Positions 25,745 to 35,068 of a stretch of 64,000 bases of DNA are shown in pieces (the first letter of the stretch is position 1; every line of letters begins with the position of its first letter). The notes beneath the pieces are model-generated. The model did not search any database, was not told the origin of the DNA, and saw nothing but the letters and a program-made list of their open reading frames with translations. This DNA is from Bacillus sp. M6-12 (GTDB lineage Bacteria > Bacillota > Bacilli > Bacillales > DSM-1321): the NCBI RefSeq assembly GCF_002860285.1, contig NZ_PGVF01000001.1:675257-739256 (forward strand), written 5' to 3'. Made by a program: the position numbers and the translations under genes.

Positions 25745-26272
25745 TTGGCGAAGCCACCTGTAACACCTCTAAAAACAGAGGATGGAAAAGAAATGAGTTA
25801 TTTTGAAATGTTAGTACGAATGTCGTATGTGTATCTAAAAAAAGACGGTATCAATCTGAACTTTGCAGGATATACAGATACGCTCATTGATTATGCAAAT
25901 ATGCAAGAACATGAGGTAGAAAAGGCTTGGCGATTAACGAAAGAGTTAAATGCTTGGTCTGAATACTTTTCAAGTATTGCGAACCTTATTCAAAAAGTCT
26001 ATTTGGATGCTGAAACAGATAAAATCGAAGTTCAAGCAACCTCTTCTATTGAAGCCGATTCAGTCAAAGTGGCAAATGGAGAGCGTTTATCAAATAAAGA
26101 CCCAAGAGTAATTGACGCAAGAAAAAAGAGAAATACGCTTAAAGCCTTCCATGATGAATTGGAAGCGAAAATTAAATTCTTGGAAAGAGGTTACTACCAT
26201 TGTAAGGCTACTTGCGAATGGGCTAACAAATCAACCCCTTCTCCAATGTCTTCCCAACAGCCCCAAAGATAA
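25745..26272 (+). CDS. unknown protein, paralogue of next gene
   Basis: This 175-residue protein is probably alpha-helical. The central segment (FEMLVRMSYVYLKKDGINLN, then FAGYTDTLIDYANMQ) aligns with the following gene product, as does the region around KIKFLERGYYHCKA. The C-terminus is Ser/Pro/Gln-rich. The start is TTG after GAGAGGGGG. It is the first gene of a three-gene unit ending in recA, so a recombination mediator or single-strand-binding accessory role is possible. No known domain is recognised. Confidence 0.65.
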   Translation: MAKPPVTPLKTEDGKEMSYFEMLVRMSYVYLKKDGINLNFAGYTDTLIDYANMQEHEVEKAWRLTKELNAWSEYFSSIANLIQKVYLDAETDKIEVQATSSIEADSVKVANGERLSNKDPRVIDARKKRNTLKAFHDELEAKIKFLERGYYHCKATCEWANKSTPSPMSSQQPQR

Positions 26273-26284
26273 GGGGGTTTTTAT

Positions 26285-26773
26285 ATGAAAACGTATAAAG
26301 AAGGCTCAAGTGGAAGAAAAAAGAAAAGCCAATCCCCTTTAAGGTTTGAGGATATGGCAAAAAAGATTAACTTCTATTTAAAAGAAGAGAATTTAAATCT
26401 GAATTTTAAAGGTTACAAAGAAGTTGTCATGAGATATTTCCGTTTACAAGACCATGATTTGTACGAAATTTTTCAGGTAATGACGGAATGTAATCTTTGG
26501 AGTAACTACATGTCCGATGTAGAGAATTTTATCCAAGCAAAAACATTGGACTATCAAATGGAAGCTGATAGGCTTAATGCCTATTTTGATAAAAAAGTTC
26601 CGAATGAAGAATTGGAACTGGAAATCAAGAAAGCCAAATGGAAAGCAAAAGAATTTACGATTTTCCAGAAACAAGTGATTGCTCAAAAGGTCTTTTTTGA
26701 AAAGTCGTTTTGGCATTGCTATAAGCTCTATGGTAAAGGTATCAACACCATGACATATAAAACTATGGATTAA
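26285..26773 (+). CDS. unknown protein, paralogue of preceding gene
   Basis: This 162-residue protein shares with its neighbour the core pattern F(E)xMxxxxxxYLKxxxLNLNFxGY, the W-x-x-Y segment, and a late aromatic motif ([11 protein letters not shown] against RGYYHCKATCE), so the pair arose by tandem duplication and strong divergence. The N-terminus is basic ([12 protein letters not shown]). Start ATG 26285, AAGGGGG upstream, 12 bases after the previous stop; recA starts 22 bases downstream. The pair may form a heteromer. Confidence 0.65.
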   Translation: MKTYKEGSSGRKKKSQSPLRFEDMAKKINFYLKEENLNLNFKGYKEVVMRYFRLQDHDLYEIFQVMTECNLWSNYMSDVENFIQAKTLDYQMEADRLNAYFDKKVPNEELELEIKKAKWKAKEFTIFQKQVIAQKVFFEKSFWHCYKLYGKGINTMTYKTMD

Positions 26774-26795
26774 AGAAAAGGAGAGAATTACACTA

Positions 26796-27839
26796 ATGAC
26801 ATTAACAAGTGATAAACAAGCATCCCTACAAATGGCGTTAAAAAACATTGAAAAACAATTTGGTAAAGGTTCTATCATGAAATTGGGTGAAAAGTCTGAT
26901 ATGACAGTTGAAGCCCTTCCGACAGGTTCTATTTACTTGGATAAAGCTCTTGGAATTGGTGGTCATCCAAAAGGTCGTATTATCGAAATTTACGGTCCCG
27001 AATCGTCAGGTAAAACAACCGTTGCCCTACATGCCATTGCAGAAGCACAAAAACAAGGCGGTACTTGTGCGTTTATCGATGCCGAACATGCCCTTGACCC
27101 TGTATATGCACAGGCGTTAGGTGTAAATATTGATGACCTACTATTATCACAGCCAGATACAGGTGAACAAGCTCTTGAAATTGCAGAAGCGTTGGTTCGT
27201 TCTGGTGCAATTGATGTTCTCGTAGTCGATTCAGTGGCCGCACTTGTGCCAAAAGCTGAAATTGAAGGCGATATGGGGCAATCTCACGTAGGTCTTCAAG
27301 CACGATTGATGTCACAAGCTCTTCGTAAACTTTCTGGTGCAATCAATAAATCAAAAGTTGTTGCTATCTTTATAAACCAAATTCGTGAGAAAGTTGGCGT
27401 TATGTTCGGAAACCCTGAGACAACTCCTGGTGGTCGAGCACTCAAGTTTTATGCCTCTGTCCGTTTAGAAGTAAGACGTGCAGAAGTCTTGAAAAATGGT
27501 CAAGATATGATTGGTAACAAGACAAAAGTAAAAGTTGTAAAGAATAAAGTTGCTCCTCCATTTAAAACTGTTGAGTTTGACATTATGTATGGACAAGGTA
27601 TCGACTCATATGGAGAAGTCCTTGATATGGGTGCAGACGAAGATGTGATTGTAAAATCGGGTTCTTGGTATTCTTATAATGACGAACGCATGGGGCAAGG
27701 TCGTGAAAATGCAAAACAATTCCTTCGTGACAACCCTTCTATCTATGAAGAAATCAAAGGAAAACTAATGGGTTCATCCATTGTAGTAGATAACTCTATT
27801 GAAGTAGATTCAGAACAAGAAGAACTTGTTGAAGAATAA
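26796..27839 (+). CDS. recA: RecA recombinase
   Basis: This 347-residue, full-length RecA has Walker [14 protein letters not shown], the EAEHALD-type segment [34 protein letters not shown], the L2-loop [20 protein letters not shown] and an acidic C-terminus. It forms filaments on single-stranded DNA and promotes strand exchange and LexA cleavage. It probably adds to the host chromosomal copy. It is cotranscribed with the two paralogous unknown genes and followed by a terminator. Plasmid-borne recA is uncommon except on very large replicons. Confidence 0.97.
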   Translation: MTLTSDKQASLQMALKNIEKQFGKGSIMKLGEKSDMTVEALPTGSIYLDKALGIGGHPKGRIIEIYGPESSGKTTVALHAIAEAQKQGGTCAFIDAEHALDPVYAQALGVNIDDLLLSQPDTGEQALEIAEALVRSGAIDVLVVDSVAALVPKAEIEGDMGQSHVGLQARLMSQALRKLSGAINKSKVVAIFINQIREKVGVMFGNPETTPGGRALKFYASVRLEVRRAEVLKNGQDMIGNKTKVKVVKNKVAPPFKTVEFDIMYGQGIDSYGEVLDMGADEDVIVKSGSWYSYNDERMGQGRENAKQFLRDNPSIYEEIKGKLMGSSIVVDNSIEVDSEQEELVEE

Positions 27840-27850
27840 TTCTTAATAAA

Positions 27851-27885
27851 GATACAGACTATATATAACATAGTCTGTATTTTTT
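27851..27885 (+). terminator. terminator of recA operon
   Basis: ACAGACTAT pairs with ATAGTCTGT around ATATAAC, followed by ATTTTTTT. Confidence 0.9.
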
Positions 27886-27927
27886 TGTAAACAAAAAGAG
27901 AAGGAATAGCAATCTCCTCCCCTTTGT

Positions 27928-29454
27928 TTAAGGTGCTTCTAATAAAGAAATCGGTTTATTATTGTCCAGTAAGTCCTCTTGTTCTTTTATTGTTAAAGGA
28001 TAAAAAGTAATCGTAAACTTATCTCCTATTCGTTCATATGTTTTGATAATAAAATCACATTTCACAATTTCGTTTAAGCCTTCTTCTATCACTTTAATCT
28101 GCCTATCACGTCTATTTGTTGTGAATAAAATAATCTTTTTGAAATAGTTTAAATTCACTTGAAATGTCAATTCTTCATCGTCAGGATTTGCCCTCCAACA
28201 AGCAATCCTTTCACCTTGAAGTGGATAAATTAAAAGTTGAGAAGCCCTTGAAGTAAACTGGTTAAATACATTTTTATATACGCTGGTTGTTTCGTTTTTC
28301 ACAATTTCCCTGACCAACGCATCACTAAAATGAAGAACAGCAAACTCTATCTTTTTCTTTCTGTTAGAAATAAGTTCTGTTGAGTCCTTTGCATTTATAA
28401 TATGAGACATATCGAATTTATTTAATTCGTTTTCAGGTACAATCTCTGCACTTAAAAAGATACTCACATTTACCATGCGAAGACTTTTGTCTATTACTGC
28501 AGTGTCTAAAAATTTCATTTTGATAATACTTTGCTTAACGGTAGTGTAATTTTTTTCACCGTCTGTTAGATTGATACCACGTACAATATCTCCTATTCTA
28601 ACAACCATTTTCCCTGTTCGATAAAACTCTTCATCCTTAATGGACATCAGATATAAAAGAACTCGTTGGTCAGTAGAATTTAATGTTTTAAAACTTGCTT
28701 TCAATAATCCCTCTTTTAAAGATTCTACTGCTAAGTGCGATTCCAATACGGTACTATCATCTAATATGCGAACATCCCGAAAGTAATCCGCTTCTTTTCC
28801 ATCTACTATCTTTTTTACAATATTACTATCATTCAAACGAGCTTTATTTGACCAGTCATAAGGGACTTTGGTCATAGTGTTCGGTATAGAAAGAATCTCA
28901 TTTCCAGTATCCTGTGAGTATCTTTCTTTTACTTCTTTAATCATGAGATACCGTATATCATTTTTCAAAGAAATTTCTATTTGATTCCATTTCTTGCTTT
29001 CTAAATAGAGATAATCACAAACAAAAGTCTCTGAATCATCTCTCCATTTCACAAGTTCTTCTATTTTGGATTTTTTATATTCTTTAAAGGTTTTATATTC
29101 ATAAGCAGATAAACAAGCAATCTCATTTTGTTGAAATTCTTCATAAAATAAACGTGCAGTCAGTAGCACTTGTTTGTTAAAGCCTATCCTCTTATTATCA
29201 TCTTTCACGTCTTCTAATTCTTTTTTTACCCACCGTTTTTTATTCAGTAATCTTTTTTGTTTAATTTGTAACAAATAATCATCGGTTATCTCTATTAAGT
29301 TAAAAATCTCATTCCATGTTTCTGCCATTACTTCTTCAAGATATTCTTGAAAATCGTTGTCTCTCTTTTCTTGTATATATTCTTTATACACATCGTAAAA
29401 CTTATCATGAATAAATTGAGTAATATCTAATACAAGAGATTTGGATAATTCCAC
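27928..29454 (-). CDS. candidate replication initiator, Rep_3-like double winged helix
   Basis: This 508-residue protein has a helical N-terminus (1-170) and two winged-helix-like regions. One is at about 240-335 (LNSTDQRVLLYLMSIKDEEF, then the VRIGDIV and VKQSIIKMKFLDT segments). The other is at about 370-490 (FSDALVREIVKNETTSVYKN, SRASQLLIYPLQ, RRDRQIKVIEEGLNEI). This layout resembles iteron-binding Rep_3/RepB initiators. The gene is divergent from a second replication-like gene across an eight-iteron region. The GTG start has AGGTGG upstream. Family assignment rests on pattern, not alignment. Confidence 0.55.
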   Translation of the reverse strand: MELSKSLVLDITQFIHDKFYDVYKEYIQEKRDNDFQEYLEEVMAETWNEIFNLIEITDDYLLQIKQKRLLNKKRWVKKELEDVKDDNKRIGFNKQVLLTARLFYEEFQQNEIACLSAYEYKTFKEYKKSKIEELVKWRDDSETFVCDYLYLESKKWNQIEISLKNDIRYLMIKEVKERYSQDTGNEILSIPNTMTKVPYDWSNKARLNDSNIVKKIVDGKEADYFRDVRILDDSTVLESHLAVESLKEGLLKASFKTLNSTDQRVLLYLMSIKDEEFYRTGKMVVRIGDIVRGINLTDGEKNYTTVKQSIIKMKFLDTAVIDKSLRMVNVSIFLSAEIVPENELNKFDMSHIINAKDSTELISNRKKKIEFAVLHFSDALVREIVKNETTSVYKNVFNQFTSRASQLLIYPLQGERIACWRANPDDEELTFQVNLNYFKKIILFTTNRRDRQIKVIEEGLNEIVKCDFIIKTYERIGDKFTITFYPLTIKEQEDLLDNNKPISLLEAP

Positions 29455-29600
29455 TATCTTCCCACCTCTTTACTGCTTATTTTCTTACATTATAACACCG
29501 ACTTTATGGATACTCTATAAGCTGGAAATAGATTTTTTAGGTATTTCCCTCTATGAAATAGTTAATAGAATAATTCTGAATGAATCCAAGTCTGAATAGT

Positions 29601-30199
29601 TCCGTACTTTGTGACATACCGCTCTGTCGGGAGTTTAAAAAGTTCCGTACTCTATGACAGATTTCAGCCATTGTCTATTTTTCTCCGTACTATGTGGAAT
29701 TTTTGCAAATTTTCATAGGTATTTGTACCAAACAACATTTTAAAAAAGGAAATTATTATATAAAAAAAACACTCGAACTTTCATAAAAACCTTATCAGAA
29801 GTAAGTTTAAGTTCATTGTCATCTTTTTTCCGTACTGTGTGACATAAAATTTTTAATTAATTTTTTAAGAATTGAATTCCCTTATATTTGAGATTGCTTG
29901 TCGATTAATCTCCGTACTTTGTGACATATTTTGATAAAATTTGCTTCAAAGTCTAAAAAGTTCCGTACTGTGTGGAGTTTTTAACACAAAAAAATTTTTG
30001 CTTTTTGAAAAAAGATGAATTTCTTTTCTTGAATCAACATATTTCCATTGTTTTTTCTTTAATGTCTTGATGTGAATGGATTTTCCTTCTTGTCTATCGT
30101 AATCCGTACTCTGTGACAAACTGATAGAAAAAAATAACAAAGAGTGCTATACCAACTTCTTTTTAGCCAAAGTCTATTTTTATCCGTACTCTGTGACAT
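29601..30199 (+). repeat. eight replication iterons, consensus TCCGTACTNTGTGACAT
   Basis: Same-orientation 17-mers start at 29601, 29644, 29694, 29829, 29911, 29962, 30103 and 30183. Six end in TGAC; copies 29694 and 29962 change TGACAT to TGGAAT or TGGAGT. They fill the 837-base gap between two divergent candidate initiator genes. Directly repeated sites of about 20 bp next to a rep gene are the hallmark of iteron-controlled plasmid replication and copy control. Confidence 0.85.
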
Positions 30200-30291
30200 A
30201 TTTTTGCTGTTTAGACAAAGAAAAGGATATCTACTACAATGAATTTTGAGAGTTTTAATAAATTTATTTAGTAAATGAGGAGGTGTTTTCA

Positions 30292-31419
30292 TTGGTGAAA
30301 GAGATTCCATTCAAAGAAATTGGCAAGGTTGGAAAAAAGCTGTTAGTCATGGTAGCAGGAGTATGTCAAAATTACAAAGAGGAAATGATTGTAGAAGAAA
30401 TAGATTTTGATTCTTGCCCTACTGACTGTCCATTATTCCGCTTTGATGTGGAGAAAAAGAGAAATGTCTGTATGGAAAATTGCCTACATAATCGCCAAAT
30501 GAAAACACCTAAAGTTGTGTACATGAATGAACGCCACAAATATAACATTAAAAAGGAATTGGTAGTAGAGGATAATAGACTGTCTAAATACCAACTTCTG
30601 CAATTAGTAAGCTATCATTTTTTAGGCGTGGATTCTCGTGGAGTTGTTCCTTTTGTATCGGCTAAACAATTAGCAGAGAAATTTGATTGTACAGTAAAAA
30701 CGATTAAAAACAACAACAAACGCTTTGTTGAGTTAGGTCTGATTTCTATTACTCATTATAGTTCAGATTTATTTAGCGTGGACATTCAAGGATATGAAGA
30801 CTACCACCTTACTAAAATGGAAGGTGGAACTGGTTATGTCCAAATGAGCAAAAACTTCTTAGAAGCTCTTGTTACATTAGATAATGTAAACTCTATGCGA
30901 TTAGCGATTCGTGCTTTATTGCAATATGACAATGAGGTAGAACTAAAGCAGAAAGAACAATGTTATTACAGCTACAATGACATAAAGAGATTCATGCCTT
31001 CTAATATCAATCATAAAAAAATCATTGATGAATTGTTGTTGAAAACCAAACACATTTTTGATTTTGAAGCAACCGATAAAGGCTTGTTTATTTCATTAAA
31101 AGATGAATTTAATGGGAAAGTACAGAAGCAACAAAAAGAGGAAGAGTTTAAGAGCACGATTACTGGTCATATGATTGACGTGAATCGGGGCTTGTTTATG
31201 GCTGGTGAGGAATCTGTTGAACTATTGGATTCTGATACTGAAGACCTTTCTCACCTTTCAATGGAATATGGTGTAGACCTTGTAATAGAGGCATTGGATA
31301 TTTATATAGATTTCCAACGCAATCAATCAACCCCTGAAAAAATTAACAATGTCGGTGGGTTTATTCGGACTGTCATTCGGAACAACTTTATCAAAGGTAT
31401 TTTTCAAAATGTAGCTTAA
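30292..31419 (+). CDS. candidate replication initiator / DnaD-like primosome protein
   Basis: The product is 375 residues from TTG 30292, eight bases after GAGGAGG. It has a Cys-rich N-terminal motif (SCPTDCPLF, then VCMENCLHNR) suggestive of a metal site, a winged-helix region (AKQLAEKFDCTVKTIKNNNK) at about 120-165, and a C-terminal segment (MEYGVDLVIEALDIYIDFQR, then NNVGGFIRTVIRNNF) like that of DnaD-type or plasmid replication proteins that recruit helicase. It sits between the iterons and the DnaA-box/21-bp array, so it is probably part of the replicon. Which of the two Rep-like proteins initiates is not decidable here. Confidence 0.6.
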   Translation: MVKEIPFKEIGKVGKKLLVMVAGVCQNYKEEMIVEEIDFDSCPTDCPLFRFDVEKKRNVCMENCLHNRQMKTPKVVYMNERHKYNIKKELVVEDNRLSKYQLLQLVSYHFLGVDSRGVVPFVSAKQLAEKFDCTVKTIKNNNKRFVELGLISITHYSSDLFSVDIQGYEDYHLTKMEGGTGYVQMSKNFLEALVTLDNVNSMRLAIRALLQYDNEVELKQKEQCYYSYNDIKRFMPSNINHKKIIDELLLKTKHIFDFEATDKGLFISLKDEFNGKVQKQQKEEEFKSTITGHMIDVNRGLFMAGEESVELLDSDTEDLSHLSMEYGVDLVIEALDIYIDFQRNQSTPEKINNVGGFIRTVIRNNFIKGIFQNVA

Positions 31420-31556
31420 TCTACGTTTATTTATCGTGCCTGAAACTTCCATTTTATTCAAAATATATAAATAAAAGGATAATCTATAAAAGATTTTGCT
31501 TGATTAGGGTATCTCTCCCCTTTTTTATGCAAAGTCTTTTTATTTTACCCTTCATT

Positions 31557-31599
31557 TTATCCACGTTTTTATCCACATTTTATTCACATTCTATCCACA
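31557..31599 (+). repeat. four tandem DnaA boxes
   Basis: TTATCCACG (31557), TTATCCACA (31569), TTATTCACA (31580) and CTATCCACA (31591), all on one strand and 11-12 bases apart. The second is a perfect consensus box. Confidence 0.85.
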
Positions 31600-31631
31600 G
31601 TGGAAATATTAATACGGTATAAGAAAAAATA

Positions 31632-31745
31632 ATAATCACATAAGAAAGATAGATAATCACAGGAGAACAAATCATATTCACATAAAAAATAAAGATAATC
31701 ACAGTTGAAAAATAAATGTTCACATAGTTAAAAAAAATACTCACA
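31632..31745 (+). repeat. six 9-mers at exact 21-bp spacing
   Basis: ATAATCACA or close variants start at 31632, 31653, 31674, 31695, 31716 and 31737. Variants are ATAATCACA (three), ATATTCACA, ATGTTCACA and ATACTCACA. The base after TCACA alternates T,G,T,G,T,G. The 21-bp step is two helical turns, so all sites face one side of the helix. They resemble weak DnaA boxes. Confidence 0.85.
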
Positions 31746-32152
31746 GTAGAAATAAAGTGTAAAATGCTTGGAAAAAATCATGAGGGTAAAAAAGAGGTCT
31801 AAGTCATGTGTATGAAGGGGTTTCGTGTTTTCCATTTGCTAAACTTCTGGTTTTAATCTTTAAAGAACCCTTAAAAAAATACCTATATAATCTTTTATAT
31901 TATTTTTGTTTAAATAGATAAAAGAATGAAAGTAATAGTTATTATCTTTAACAGATAGATTCTCTGTCTTTGATTAACCCCCTTCCCTATCATTATAACT
32001 CCATTTATCTATATTCGCACTCTATCATTTATATGACTGCTTTCTTCTACAAACTGATTAAACCGATTTCGTATTGCATAAAGTAAAAAGAAATCTTACT
32101 ATGAGAGTAGCAGGATTTTGACTATAAACAATAATCGAGAGGAGATGTTCTA

Positions 32153-33466
32153 TTGTCAAAGAAAGTCGTTTTAGATACAAGTATTCCTATTTATGATATT
32201 GAGTGGATTAGCAAATTCCAAGATTTGCAAGATATTGAGGAGGTTATTATTCCTTCGGTAGTTCATGAAGAAATCAACATTCTAAAAGAGGAAAATTCTG
32301 AAAGAGGTTATTATGCAAGAAAAGTTGCAGAACAATTAGATGAATTATCTCAAATATCCCCTCTTCGTCAGGGAGTTAAAATAGGAAACATACTAATTCG
32401 GACAAGCTATAAAATTGAAAACAAAGAAATCAAGCAATCTCTTATTATGGACAAAAATGATTATAAAATCATTGCATGTGCTAAGAATGAAAATGCTATT
32501 CTCATTTCCAGAGATAGAATGATGCGTGTACTTGCAAGAGATTTCGTAAAAGCTGAAGATTATGAAGCCGATATGATTAAAACTGAAATCTATAAAGGAT
32601 ACCGTAAAATCATTGTTCCAGAAAACAAAATAGAACTTCTTTATAGAGAAAAACTCGAAAATGAATATGGTTTATATCCAAACGAATTTGTCATCATGGA
32701 AAGTGAATGGAATCCTCAACACGTAGGTATCGGTATTTGTAAGAAAAATAGAATCTTACCTGTTTATTTTGACAAAATGAATTTCAAAGGCATGAAATTA
32801 CGCCCACGAAATTTAGAGCAAAAAATGTTCTTGTACTTGCTATTAGACCCTGAAGTGTTATGTGTTTCAGCATTGGGTACTGCAGGAAGAGGAAAAACTC
32901 TTTTACCAGTTGATTACGCCTTTTCATCCATTGACAACAAATTAGCCAATAAACTGTATTATACAAAACCGACTATTGCGATTGATTCAAAAGAAGAATT
33001 GGGATTCTATCCAGGCAGTCTAAACGACAAATTAAAACCACATTTCCAACCGTTATACTCTGCAGTCGAAGAAATCTTTAAAGAAGACCTTTATCGTGCT
33101 TCTCAACGCATTTCAGTAGACCAAAAAGTAGAACAATTAATCAATGAAGACATTCTCATGTTCTTCCCTCTCGCTCATATTCGTGGTATGAGTATTTTCG
33201 ATAAAAGAGTCATTCTGGATGAAGGACAAAATACAAATCGCCACACTATGAAAAGTATTGTTACACGCTTAACAGACACTTCTAAGCTAATTGTAACAGG
33301 TGACGTAGACCAAATTGATGATAGAAACTTAAACCGTTACAACAATGGTATGATTCATTTGATTGAAACTGGTAAAGAAGAAGATTTTATCGGTCACATC
33401 ACATTAGATATTGATAATAGAAATCAACGTGGTCGTTTAGCTGAATTCGGAGCAAGAAAATTATAA
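32153..33466 (+). CDS. PIN-PhoH family RNA-acting ATPase
   Basis: This 437-residue protein matches Bacillus YlaK-type PhoH2 proteins: an N-terminal PIN nuclease domain (VLDTSIPIYD at residue 5, acidic residues around MDKNDYKIIACA and ISRDRMM) and a C-terminal PhoH ATPase with Walker A LGTAGRGKTLLP near 245 and Walker B RVILDEGQN near 360. PhoH2 proteins are reported RNA helicase/ribonucleases; PIN-PhoH pairs are related to toxin-antitoxin systems. Start TTG after GAGAGGAG. The last segment NRNQRGRLAEFGARKL is typical of the family. Confidence 0.88.
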   Translation: MSKKVVLDTSIPIYDIEWISKFQDLQDIEEVIIPSVVHEEINILKEENSERGYYARKVAEQLDELSQISPLRQGVKIGNILIRTSYKIENKEIKQSLIMDKNDYKIIACAKNENAILISRDRMMRVLARDFVKAEDYEADMIKTEIYKGYRKIIVPENKIELLYREKLENEYGLYPNEFVIMESEWNPQHVGIGICKKNRILPVYFDKMNFKGMKLRPRNLEQKMFLYLLLDPEVLCVSALGTAGRGKTLLPVDYAFSSIDNKLANKLYYTKPTIAIDSKEELGFYPGSLNDKLKPHFQPLYSAVEEIFKEDLYRASQRISVDQKVEQLINEDILMFFPLAHIRGMSIFDKRVILDEGQNTNRHTMKSIVTRLTDTSKLIVTGDVDQIDDRNLNRYNNGMIHLIETGKEEDFIGHITLDIDNRNQRGRLAEFGARKL

Positions 33467-33529
33467 TTATAAAACTTGTATATAATAGATAAGTTTTAGA
33501 AAATAGATTATTTGAAAGGAGGTTGTCCA

Positions 33530-34822
33530 TTGAAAAAGAAATGGAAAACAGCTACTTTAGCAGTTACAGGAGTGGCATTGGTAGCAAACCCTTATACGTT
33601 AAACTTGTTAGGACTTGAAAGTATTGCAAATACGCTTTACTACTCACAAGATGATGAACTATATGACCAACAATTAAAAGAAGCGAAAGAGGCTGTTGAT
33701 AAGGCAAAGCAGACTGCGTTGGAGGCAGATGTGAAGAAAGCAATCGACACCTTAATTGAACTTCCTTGGTCAAGCGGGTATAAATCCGAAGAAAAAGACA
33801 ATTTATTAGATGAAATGTTCTTTTGGATTGACGGATTATCAGATAACGATGCTAAAGTAAAATATGGACTATATTTTGTTGATACTTCTATTAATCGTGT
33901 AACAGAAAGTTTAATAGAACCCGACTATAAGTTAGCTCATGCTCTTGTTTTTGAGTTACCAGAAGGCAAAATCAAGGATAAATATATGACTATCTTAGAA
34001 GCAACCGATAAAACAATGGGAGAGAACCTGTTAGAATACTTCAAGAATGACCCACAAGGAATTCCTAATTATGGGTTTGACTGGTCAAGACTTCCAGGAG
34101 AAGTTTTTGCACCTTATATTGATGTAGATACAGGAGATTATAAAGTGGGATATCCTCTTCCTGACAAAGAAACGCCAAAGCCAAATCCTGATGCTTTACC
34201 AGAGGAAGATTTCACTTTGGAATATGAATATCAAACAGTTGGTAGCAAGTGTTACAAAGTGACCACCAAAACAGTTGAGGGTAAAAATTCAACGGTATCG
34301 AAAGAGTTGGTTACAGGTTATGATGCTACTTTCTGTACAGTGTTAATTGTAGATAATGATGACGGTCACAATGGTACTGAAAGCCCTTATGACTTTAGCA
34401 AAGTTCAACCTTCCCCTGCTGGTTCAGGAATGAATCTAAATGGTGGCGTAAGTGATAATAGCTCTTACTTTGGTAATAGCGGTAACACTTCAAGTCAAGA
34501 AACTGCTAATACAAGCAATCTAACCCTACAATATACATTGGATAGAACAGAAAAAGAGCCTTACTTCTATGAAACCGATATGATAGTAAGCAAAGACGGT
34601 ACAATTACGTATCAGCAACAACGTGATGTTCTTTTCCAATTAGCGATTAGAAGCGGTGGTAAAGCAGTAGAAGACAAAGATAGATTCTTGGTTCTTCTTG
34701 AAAATAAAATCATTGTGGTTCAAAACAAAGGAGATAAAATCGGTGTAAGTTCTTTTGAATCTATTTTAAAAGGATTCAAAGCTCAAGTAAAAGCAATGGA
34801 ACGAACAACTGGAACAGAGTAA
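33530..34822 (+). CDS. exported protein of unknown function
   Basis: The product is 430 residues from TTG 33530, seven bases after AAAGGAGG. It has an N-terminal signal-like stretch (WKTATLAVTGVALVANP). The first half is helical with EAKEAVDKAKQTALEADVKK. A central part is Gly/Asn/Ser-rich (about 295-330), and a C-terminal domain of about 90 residues follows the segment LQYTLDRTEKEPYFYET. No anchor motif is seen. It begins the run of four exported proteins between the PhoH gene and the centromere-like region. Family unknown. Confidence 0.65.
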   Translation: MKKKWKTATLAVTGVALVANPYTLNLLGLESIANTLYYSQDDELYDQQLKEAKEAVDKAKQTALEADVKKAIDTLIELPWSSGYKSEEKDNLLDEMFFWIDGLSDNDAKVKYGLYFVDTSINRVTESLIEPDYKLAHALVFELPEGKIKDKYMTILEATDKTMGENLLEYFKNDPQGIPNYGFDWSRLPGEVFAPYIDVDTGDYKVGYPLPDKETPKPNPDALPEEDFTLEYEYQTVGSKCYKVTTKTVEGKNSTVSKELVTGYDATFCTVLIVDNDDGHNGTESPYDFSKVQPSPAGSGMNLNGGVSDNSSYFGNSGNTSSQETANTSNLTLQYTLDRTEKEPYFYETDMIVSKDGTITYQQQRDVLFQLAIRSGGKAVEDKDRFLVLLENKIIVVQNKGDKIGVSSFESILKGFKAQVKAMERTTGTE

Positions 34823-34831
34823 GTCTCCCTT

Positions 34832-34867
34832 CCCCTCTATTAATTTGATAGAGGGGTTATTTTTTTT
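34832..34867 (+). terminator. terminator of exported-protein gene
   Basis: CCCCTCTAT pairs with ATAGAGGGG around TAATTTG, followed by TTATTTTTTTT. Confidence 0.9.
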
Positions 34868-34907
34868 GTAAAAAATACTTGACCACAGCAATATTCAATG
34901 ATAGTCT
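34868..34907 (+). promoter_or_regulatory. promoter of SH3-repeat protein gene
   Basis: GTAAAAAATAC, then TTGACC (34879-34884), 17 bases, TAGTCT (34902-34907). A second TATAAT at 34999 lacks a good -35. Just before the ribosome site a GTTTACT/AGTAAAC hairpin (35028-35046) lies in the leader. Confidence 0.5.
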
Positions 34908-35068
34908 GAATATATGAAATAGATATTACTTTCAAACCTTATACACCTCTTTTTCTATGTTTTGTGAAAATCAGGCAAGTAAATTTTCTAAAACTATCTA
35001 TAATAAATGAGGTTACAAAAATAAGGAGTTTACTAAAATAGTAAACAAGTATTTAAGGAGGAATTTTT

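Larger units (their letters stand above)
31420..32152. other. probable replication origin (oriV) region
   Basis: This 733-base gene-free, very AT-rich stretch holds four strong DnaA boxes, the 21-bp phased array and long A/T runs at 31740-31960 that could be the unwinding element. It follows directly the candidate rep gene. At the right end, TTGACTATAAACAATAA (32118-32134) precedes the PhoH-like gene. Confidence 0.65.

Noticed and set aside
29946..30310. Two minus-strand frames of 64 and 83 codons across the iteron region
   Set aside because: They lie over four iterons, have no ribosome site and encode low-complexity sequence. They are chance frames in the origin.
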